DNA from: a virus
Direction: 5' to 3' (one strand)
DNA: 35,836 nt
Virus record (IMG/VR): IMGVR_UViG_3300021964_000217
Span: 1 to 35,836 of that record
Positions 30,510-35,836 of this stretch are shown one piece after another. A model generated the notes under the pieces. That model did not search any database and was not told the origin of the DNA. It was given only the letters and a program-made list of their open reading frames with translations. A program made the position numbers and the translations under genes. How positions within the stretch are numbered: the stretch's first letter is position 1; the number at the start of each line of letters is the position of its first letter.

Positions 30510-30976
30510 ATGATACCTTTCTTTTTGGCTATGATTGCTAGTACTGTGACAACACCTGATAATAAAGCAGTAATTAGTATAGCCAGTACAACTTTCATTA
30601 CTATTTCTTTTATCTTTTCTTTACGTTTCTCTGCTTTAATACGAGCATCTCTTCTAGCTTTGCGTGCATCAGCACAGTAAGATACATAGTCATTGTACAA
30701 ACCTGCTCTGCCGTATAGCTGCATGAACTCACGGAGCTGTTCGTTCTTAACTCGTATCTCTTCCAAAGCCATAAACTCTTCTAGGTCATTGTCTTCTTTA
30801 CCTAGAAAGTTAGTCCAAATACTGTTCTTTTTTTTGTGTAAATCTTGTTTGAGTTGTTCTTCAGCACTAACAAACTTGGAGATTGCTGCACCTGCTGAGG
30901 ATAGTTCTCGACCATTTTGAATGGTCTGTTTGATAATTGCAAAAGCACTATTAGCGACCACTAGCATTTCTAGCAT
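30506..30976 (-). CDS. Coiled-coil protein with C-terminal membrane anchor (156 aa)
   Basis: An N-terminal hydrophobic region (MLEMLVVANSAFAIIKQTI) is followed by helical, charged stretches (SKFVSAEEQLKQDLHKKK, LEEFMALEEIRVKNEQLREF, ARKARRDARIKAEKRKEK) and a clear C-terminal transmembrane helix (KVVLAILITALLSGVVTVLAI). I recall similar proteins from marine T4-like phages but know no function. Possibly virion or lysis related. Confidence 0.65.
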   Translation of the reverse strand: MLEMLVVANSAFAIIKQTIQNGRELSSAGAAISKFVSAEEQLKQDLHKKKNSIWTNFLGKEDNDLEEFMALEEIRVKNEQLREFMQLYGRAGLYNDYVSYCADARKARRDARIKAEKRKEKIKEIVMKVVLAILITALLSGVVTVLAIIAKKKGII

Positions 30977-30980
30977 AGTG

Positions 30981-31142
30981 TCACCTCATTAATAAAGTAG
31001 CCATCATAATGATTAGAGTTCCTGCTGTAGCTATCATGATGTGTTCAATGCGTTTGATGCGTAGGATAGTTTCTTTCCATCTCTCAGCACAGACAGCCTC
31101 ATGTGTATCTATCTGTGCCTTTACATCAGATGCCTTAACCAT
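30981..31142 (-). CDS. Small membrane protein (53 aa)
   Basis: The frame from ATG 31142 to TGA 30981 fits between its neighbours, overlapping the upstream stop by 8 bases. It begins MVKASDVKAQIDTHEAVCAE, continues RWKETILRIKRIEH and ends in a hydrophobic helix (IMIATAGTLIIMMATLLM). One transmembrane helix is expected. Function unknown. Confidence 0.65.
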   Translation of the reverse strand: MVKASDVKAQIDTHEAVCAERWKETILRIKRIEHIMIATAGTLIIMMATLLMR

Positions 31143-31365
31143 TAACAACCTCGTCATCTTCTTTGTCTTCTGACTTCAAAGATTCAATTAATGAGTTGGT
31201 AAAAGCATTTTGTGCTACAGTAATCTGGTCAAGTTGAAACTTCAGATTAGATGCTTTAGCCTGTAAGTCTTTTATCTGATTGATAAAGTAGGTTTGGTCT
31301 TGAGATAAATCTTCTTGATTGTACTCTTTACCATCAATAGTAATTACATTGTTCTGTTCAGACAT
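31135..31365 (-). CDS. DUF6447-like protein (76 aa)
   Basis: The pattern ITIDGKEYNQEDLSQD, followed by a long helix (YFINQIKDLQAKASNLKFQL, then QITVAQNAFTNSL), fits DUF6447. These occur beside fibre genes in cyanophages and other marine phages. The start is ATG at 31365, overlapping the upstream TAA (TAATG); a TTG six bases earlier is less likely. Probably linked to fibre function, but unproven. Confidence 0.65.
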   Translation of the reverse strand: MSEQNNVITIDGKEYNQEDLSQDQTYFINQIKDLQAKASNLKFQLDQITVAQNAFTNSLIESLKSEDKEDDEVVNG

Positions 31366-31676
31366 TACCAAGATACTCCGCTTGCTGTTGTTGGGTTAGC
31401 CATTGCATCTATCTGACTAGCTATTCCTGCTTCTATTGATGTAACTTCATCTGCACCAAGTGCATCTTTTGCCCATCCAATAGCCTGTGTCTCAGTTATA
31501 TCTGCATATGGTGTTGGTGTTCCTACAAGTGTTACACCGACTGTGCCATAAGCTGACCCTATGTTACCATCTGCGTCTTCATCAGATGCTCTCCAGTGCA
31601 ATATAGTCACAATATCTGTGTTATCTCCCTGCACTAAGTCTCTTTCCATATTTGCGATTGTCCAAGTTACTGCCAT
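31365..31676 (-). CDS. DUF7936-like protein (103 aa)
   Basis: The start MAVTWTIANMERD, then TILHWRASDEDADGNIGSAYGTVG and the closing GWAKDALGADEVTSIEAGIA with ASGVSW are those of the DUF7936 family. It is found downstream of tail fibres in marine phages. Beta-rich first half and one helix. Function unknown; perhaps a fibre accessory. Confidence 0.7.
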   Translation of the reverse strand: MAVTWTIANMERDLVQGDNTDIVTILHWRASDEDADGNIGSAYGTVGVTLVGTPTPYADITETQAIGWAKDALGADEVTSIEAGIASQIDAMANPTTASGVSW

Positions 31677-31677
31677 T

Positions 31678-31977
31678 TTATTCTCCTATATTACTAGCAT
31701 CATCACGTTGTTTACGATTTTGATAGTCGCTTCTCGCTGTTACAAGTGCAACAAAGTCTGCTTGATTAGATGGTATTGGGTCTGTAAAACTACTGTCATT
31801 CATTAACTTTGTAGTCCACTCTTGTTGAAACCTTTTCCAACAGTTGTTTATTTTGCCATCAATAGCACCTTGTATCCAATCATCTATCCCTGCATTATCT
31901 GTGTCGTTATACAAATCATTAGATAAAATCTTCTGTTGTATATCTGTTAATGTTACTGTCTTTGTGTGGTCTGCCAT
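31678..31977 (-). CDS. Small fibre-linked protein (99 aa)
   Basis: It begins MADHTKTVTLTDIQQKILSN, continues LYNDTDNAGIDDWIQGAIDG and ends QADFVALVTARSDYQNRKQR. Proteins of this kind follow the fibre gene in many marine phages. It starts 38 bases after the fibre stop. Could be a tail fibre chaperone; no proof. Confidence 0.65.
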   Translation of the reverse strand: MADHTKTVTLTDIQQKILSNDLYNDTDNAGIDDWIQGAIDGKINNCWKRFQQEWTTKLMNDSSFTDPIPSNQADFVALVTARSDYQNRKQRDDASNIGE

Positions 31978-32014
31978 TTTATAACTCCTTTATGTTACGT
32001 TGTTTCACTTTGGC

Positions 32015-35000
32015 TTATGCTACTAAGTAGCCTGTAAAATAAGACTCTGCATCTAAATCAGTTTGGACTGTTCCAGTTGCTTGATATACTTTAACAATCG
32101 CAGTATCCCCTGCATCCATATCTGCCAAAACAGACACATCTAAATTATGGTAGCTTAAGTCTTGGCTGTAACCTCTTGCATCATGAGTATGATAATATGA
32201 CCTATTAGAAGTGATAAGTTGTGTTTGATAATATGATGCTGCTGAGTCAATATTATTGAATAATACTAATACATTTAATTGATATTTTCCTGTTACAGGT
32301 GCAGTAAATCTGTATGTAGTATTGTTATAATCACTATTTTGGTCATATAATTCTGTTTCAAAAAGAACTGTAACTTGTGTAGCAGTTGCAATGTTAGATT
32401 GTTGACTAGCTACTTTAGCACAAAAAGCAGATTGATATGGCATAGTTACATGACCTGCTGAGTCTATTTTTATTCCATTTGGTGTGGTTACATTACCTCC
32501 TGCTCCACCATATGTTCCTGCACCTATTTTCAAACCATTTGCATCTGCACCAAACCAAGCACTACCTGCTGTTGTATTTGTCCTGCCTATCTTTAATTGA
32601 ACACCACCATCTAAATACTCTATGTCTAATGGAGATGCAGGACTACTAGTACCAATACCAACATTGCCACCATTAGGATTAAGCAATAAAGGATATTCAA
32701 CTCCTAAACTCGTCTGGTTTGTAACCTGCAACCAAGCTCCCGTTGCTCCTGCATTACCTATATCTAAAACAGCATTAGAACCAGACCCACTTGTGCGTAT
32801 ACGACCATATGTTTGAGTAGTTCCTGACGTAACTGGCAGTCCAGTTCCTGAACCAGCAATATGTAAGTTTGTTGCAGGGCTACCCGTCCCAATACCAACA
32901 CTGCCATTTGAAGTTATTCTAAATCTTTCTCCTAATGAACCAGCTAAGTGTCTAGTTGATACTACAAAATCTGCACTATTACTTGAGGTAGAAGTGCTAT
33001 TAGAAGTTCTTACTGCTCCTATTCTTACAACATCATGTCTTGAGCCACCCTTAAAGTTAATAGCCGATGAAGTATTATTTGTGTCATCTGTGTTATATAT
33101 TCCAAGACCACCAGTAAAATCATTTGCATTAAAGTCTGTACCTGCGTCTGAGTATGCAATTACAGTAGTCATATCAGGGTCTTCATCACCAATACCCACG
33201 TTGCCACCATTGGGATTAAGAGCAATTATACCTACTCCACCATTGCTTATACTTTCAATAACAAAAGGAGCTTGACCATTATAATCTTTCCAAATATCAC
33301 CGTAGTAATTAGATACGTCTTGATTGTTATCAGTAAACCTAATTCCTTCGTTAATTCCATTTACTGTTAGAGGTGCTGTTGGCGAACCTGTACCAACCCC
33401 CAATCGCTCAGCACTAGCATCCCAATAGAATTTTGGTGTTGTACCTGTGTCTTCGTAGAAGCTAATGTCGCCAGAATTATCAATAAGCATTGATGTTTTG
33501 CTTTGGTTTATGAATTTTGTTTGACCACTAGAATTATTTGCTATTGTTAGTTCATCTGTTGTACCTGACCCTTGTAGATAAAAATTAGAAAAACCTAATT
33601 GTAGCTTTGATGTAAAAGAATCTGGAAATGTAAGCAATAACTGCCTATAACTATCCGTGCTAACAGTCAACCCATCAGCCGTGACAGTACCATTAATATC
33701 AACATTCTGACTAGCATCAATCGTAATAGCATCTGTTCCTGCTGTTACAAATTTTAATATATCTGTGCCACCTCTATAGATACCAGTGTTAGTGTCGCTT
33801 GCAAAACCGATAGAAGGAGTGCCTACTGCACCATTCGGTAACAGTAAATTACCAGTCATTGTATCGCCAGTAGTCTGTACAAAGCCAGAACTATCTATTG
33901 CTGCATCTTGCCAGGCAGATCCAGTGTAAACTTTTAGAGTATTGCTAGTTGTATTGAAGTACAAATCACCAGCATTTAAAGCATCACCATCATTATCAAC
34001 AGATGGATCAGAACTCTTAGATCCTAAGTATGTATCATCAAAAGTATCAGCACTAGCAGCAGCTGCTGCTGCACTAGCTGCTGCATTGGTTTCTGATGTT
34101 GAAGCATTACTTTCAGATGTAGCTGCATTTGTTGCAGATGTTGAAGCTGCTGATGCTTGATTTGTAGCAGTCGTAGCACTTGTTGCTGCGTTAGTTTCTG
34201 ATGTACCAGCATTTGTTGCACTAGTTGCTGCATTTGATGCAGATGTGCTTGCGTTTGACTCTGATGTCGCTGCATTAGTAGCAGAAGTGCTTGCTTCACT
34301 AGCTTTTGTTGTCGCTGTAGTTGCTGAACTTGCAGCAGATGTTGCAGAGTTAGATGCGTTGGTAGCTGAAGTAGCAGCGTTTGTCTCTGATGTAGATGCG
34401 TTTGATGCACTTGTTGCAGCGTTTGTTTCACTTGTAGATGCGTTACTCTCGCTAGTTGCTGCATTGCTTTCACTAGTTGATGCTGCACTTGCACTATTAG
34501 CTGCATTAGTTGCACTTGTAGCTGCTGTTACAGCATCTACTAATAACTCGAAATGGTCTGTGTCTGTTAGTAAATCACCTACAACAGCATCTGCAACACA
34601 GATATATACGTTGTTTAATTGTGCAGCCGTGGTTGATTTAATGATATCTCTTACAACATATGTTTCTGTTGTCGTTGTTGTATCAGTGCCTTTGTATGTG
34701 CCTAATTCTTGTGTTACTGATAACTCACCAGAAGTGTCAAAGGCCAGGATTTTATTTGCTCTATCTGTTGCACCAACTGTAAATTCTGGCGATGTCATAG
34801 TATTAGTCTTTGATAGTTTAATAGTTCTATCAACTTCTTCTTGTAACTCTTGTGTTATAAAAGTTAATCTATCTAAAGCATCTTCATGGGATGTACTAGG
34901 AAACGGATCATTTTCAACATAGTCAGTTCCCTGGGATTTTGTAAGTGTTCTTAATATAACTACAGTTTCACCAGACTGAGGCCTTTGATCTGTTACAGAA

Positions 35001-35239
35001 TAATGCGCATCTGAAGGTGTGCCAGTATTAAATTTAAATAAAACATTTCCACCACCATCTGTGCCAGCGTTTGTTACAACATAGTGTGTATTCAGCGTTT
35101 TAATTGTTTCAGTACCAGCCGATGATCTTACAATCACAGTTAAATCAGCATCTGCAAATATTTTAAATCCATAAGCAAAGCTATGAAGCGTACCATTTGC
35201 TGAATACGAATTTTTAGTGATTGTTGTTGAAACTGTCAT
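32015..35239 (-). CDS. Tail fibre, receptor-binding (1074 aa)
   Basis: Residues about 1-150 match the T7-type fibre N-terminal adaptor (TVSTTITKNSYSANGT, FAYGFKIFADADLTV, DPFPSTSHEDALDRLTFITQELQEEVDR). Residues about 245-405 are a stalk of seven-residue Ala/Ser/Thr/Asn repeats (SATNAAT, SESNAST). After a GSAWQDA and FVQTTGDTMTGNL linker (about 440-465) comes a beta-rich shaft with repeated NPNGGNVGIG units. The C-terminus, from PYQSAFCAKVAS on, resembles a C1q/TNF-like globular domain (YRFTAPVTGKYQLNVLVLF). GATC and CCWGG sites stop at codon ~440, so the C-terminal two-thirds may be a recent exchange. It attaches to the tail and binds the host surface. Confidence 0.88.
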   Translation of the reverse strand: MTVSTTITKNSYSANGTLHSFAYGFKIFADADLTVIVRSSAGTETIKTLNTHYVVTNAGTDGGGNVLFKFNTGTPSDAHYSVTDQRPQSGETVVILRTLTKSQGTDYVENDPFPSTSHEDALDRLTFITQELQEEVDRTIKLSKTNTMTSPEFTVGATDRANKILAFDTSGELSVTQELGTYKGTDTTTTTETYVVRDIIKSTTAAQLNNVYICVADAVVGDLLTDTDHFELLVDAVTAATSATNAANSASAASTSESNAATSESNASTSETNAATSASNASTSETNAATSATNASNSATSAASSATTATTKASEASTSATNAATSESNASTSASNAATSATNAGTSETNAATSATTATNQASAASTSATNAATSESNASTSETNAAASAAAAAASADTFDDTYLGSKSSDPSVDNDGDALNAGDLYFNTTSNTLKVYTGSAWQDAAIDSSGFVQTTGDTMTGNLLLPNGAVGTPSIGFASDTNTGIYRGGTDILKFVTAGTDAITIDASQNVDINGTVTADGLTVSTDSYRQLLLTFPDSFTSKLQLGFSNFYLQGSGTTDELTIANNSSGQTKFINQSKTSMLIDNSGDISFYEDTGTTPKFYWDASAERLGVGTGSPTAPLTVNGINEGIRFTDNNQDVSNYYGDIWKDYNGQAPFVIESISNGGVGIIALNPNGGNVGIGDEDPDMTTVIAYSDAGTDFNANDFTGGLGIYNTDDTNNTSSAINFKGGSRHDVVRIGAVRTSNSTSTSSNSADFVVSTRHLAGSLGERFRITSNGSVGIGTGSPATNLHIAGSGTGLPVTSGTTQTYGRIRTSGSGSNAVLDIGNAGATGAWLQVTNQTSLGVEYPLLLNPNGGNVGIGTSSPASPLDIEYLDGGVQLKIGRTNTTAGSAWFGADANGLKIGAGTYGGAGGNVTTPNGIKIDSAGHVTMPYQSAFCAKVASQQSNIATATQVTVLFETELYDQNSDYNNTTYRFTAPVTGKYQLNVLVLFNNIDSAASYYQTQLITSNRSYYHTHDARGYSQDLSYHNLDVSVLADMDAGDTAIVKVYQATGTVQTDLDAESYFTGYLVA
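33999..34520 (-). repeat. Fibre stalk repeat region (7-residue Ala/Ser/Thr/Asn repeats)
   Basis: About 20 degenerate copies of a 21-base unit encode repeats of the type (S/T)-(A/E)-(T/S)-N-A-(A/S)-(T/S) in the fibre. On the opposite strand they give spurious long frames. The repeat length can vary by slippage and would set fibre length. Confidence 0.75.
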
Positions 35240-35836
35240 TATCTTACCTCAAAAATGTTTTCTAAATTAGGAGATCTTCTTGGTGATGTATTTCCTGGCT
35301 TCCACCAGTAATTTTGACCATATTGCTTTTTGTATCTTTTAACTGTTCTTCTCATTTTACTTTTTGCTTTTGGATCAGCCATAATGTTAAGCTGGTCTAA
35401 AACACCTCTTTCAAGAGCAAGCCTGGCGTACCATAAAGAACTACCTGGAGTGTATTTACCAGCAAATCTAACTAGGTCATTTGCTAAATTAACATCATCA
35501 CCTTTAATAGTTTTATGTATATTCCCAGCGCTCATTTTAATTAAATCATCGCCAAAACCAATAACTGGACCAGCTATTGTTTGACCTAAACTTCCACCAT
35601 ATCTGTTATAATCTGAGAATAAAAAATCACCATATATACCCAGGCCACCACCTTGTAAAAAAGCAGCTGTCCAAAACTCTGCATCTGTCATAGGCCGTGG
35701 ATCTCTACCTTTAGTCATTTCTTTTAATTGCAAAGCTAGTGCGCCCATAACACTTGATGATATTAAAAAATCAGCCATATAAGAGCCTTTACGTTTTGCT
35801 CCTTGCTGGGTTACGCCTCTTATTAAATGAGTGTTA
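35239..35836 (-). CDS. Large internal virion / ejection-type protein, C-terminal part
   Basis: This is the end of the 824-aa protein whose beginning is at 1-2026; the frame is open to the right edge and continues in phase through the terminal repeat. The ATG at 35778 (MADFLISS) is an internal methionine, not the start. The tail is Arg/Lys-rich (KSKMRRTVKRYKKQYGQN), like the basic ends of DNA-contacting internal virion proteins. It ends one base into the fibre start codon. Confidence 0.75.
   Translation of the reverse strand, partial: NTHLIRGVTQQGAKRKGSYMADFLISSSVMGALALQLKEMTKGRDPRPMTDAEFWTAAFLQGGGLGIYGDFLFSDYNRYGGSLGQTIAGPVIGFGDDLIKMSAGNIHKTIKGDDVNLANDLVRFAGKYTPGSSLWYARLALERGVLDQLNIMADPKAKSKMRRTVKRYKKQYGQNYWWKPGNTSPRRSPNLENIFEVR
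35688..35836. repeat. Terminal direct repeat, right copy (contig closure)
   Basis: These 149 bases duplicate 1-149 with C at 35814 in place of T at 127. See the left copy: it shows that the window contains the complete circularised phage genome plus the overlap. Confidence 0.95.

Noticed and set aside
34245-34922. Plus-strand Ala/Val-rich 225-aa frame, and a minus-strand Gln/Leu-rich frame at 34024-34515
   Set aside because: Both are shadows of the fibre stalk repeats in other frames and lack ribosome sites.
35239-35778. Separate 179-aa gene starting at 35778
   Set aside because: The frame is open upstream and joins the 1-2026 coding region in phase; the ATG is internal to the 824-aa gene.

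Overview
This window is one complete temperate phage genome read slightly past its own start. Bases 1-149 recur at 35688-35836 with one mismatch, so the molecule closes at 35,687 bp, and one gene (824 aa) crosses the arbitrary contig end in frame. It is AT-rich. The virion genes are those of a short-tailed (podovirus) phage: head-tail connector portal, tail tube A and B proteins, T7-type internal virion proteins and a fibre with a T7-type N-terminus. The capsid region recalls Bordetella phage BPP-1 (HK97-fold capsid, cement protein, Bbp19-like protein). There is no RNA polymerase, DNA polymerase, helicase or primase. A tyrosine integrase, a repressor and an attP carrying a tRNA 3' end show a temperate life style. 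Base composition and small marker families (DUF6321, DUF7936, DUF6447) suggest a marine host, perhaps an alphaproteobacterium such as SAR11; this is inference.

Layout. (1) The late operon is on the minus strand. It starts at a promoter near 19,640 and runs terS, terL, two low-complexity proteins flanking a HlyC-like acyltransferase, portal, scaffold, capsid, cement, tail tube A/B, internal virion proteins, a ParB/zeta-like giant protein, the 824-aa protein crossing the contig ends, tail fibre, fibre-linked small proteins, small membrane proteins, holin-like protein, M15 endolysin and three small basic proteins (to 28,580). (2) A short plus-strand operon (19,747-21,420) carries a TGT/DpdA-like protein and three unknowns. 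(3) A minus-strand operon (23,324-21,557) has a Cro-like protein, VRR-NUC nuclease, small proteins, a gene with 18-bp repeats and a DUF6362-like protein. (4) A plus-strand operon (23,533-26,893) has the repressor, a RecB-like nuclease, a winged-helix protein, an Erf/Rad52-like annealing protein and an excisionase-like protein. (5) Integrase (minus, 28,107-26,890) and attP (28,174-28,470).

Control. Related 17-bp palindromes (consensus near TTGACTTTTAACGTCAA) overlap the promoters of the integrase, the repressor/Cro region, the recombination operon and the early plus-strand operon, so one regulator may control all of them. The late promoter lacks a full operator and is followed within about 20 bases by an intrinsic terminator, which suggests antitermination or attenuation.

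Most interesting: a HlyC-like lysine acyltransferase gene lies between two low-complexity genes whose products share a lysine-containing C-terminal tail, a possible phage protein-acylation system; and a 4.1-kb block with no GATC or CCWGG sites, which marks a recently acquired receptor-binding module.
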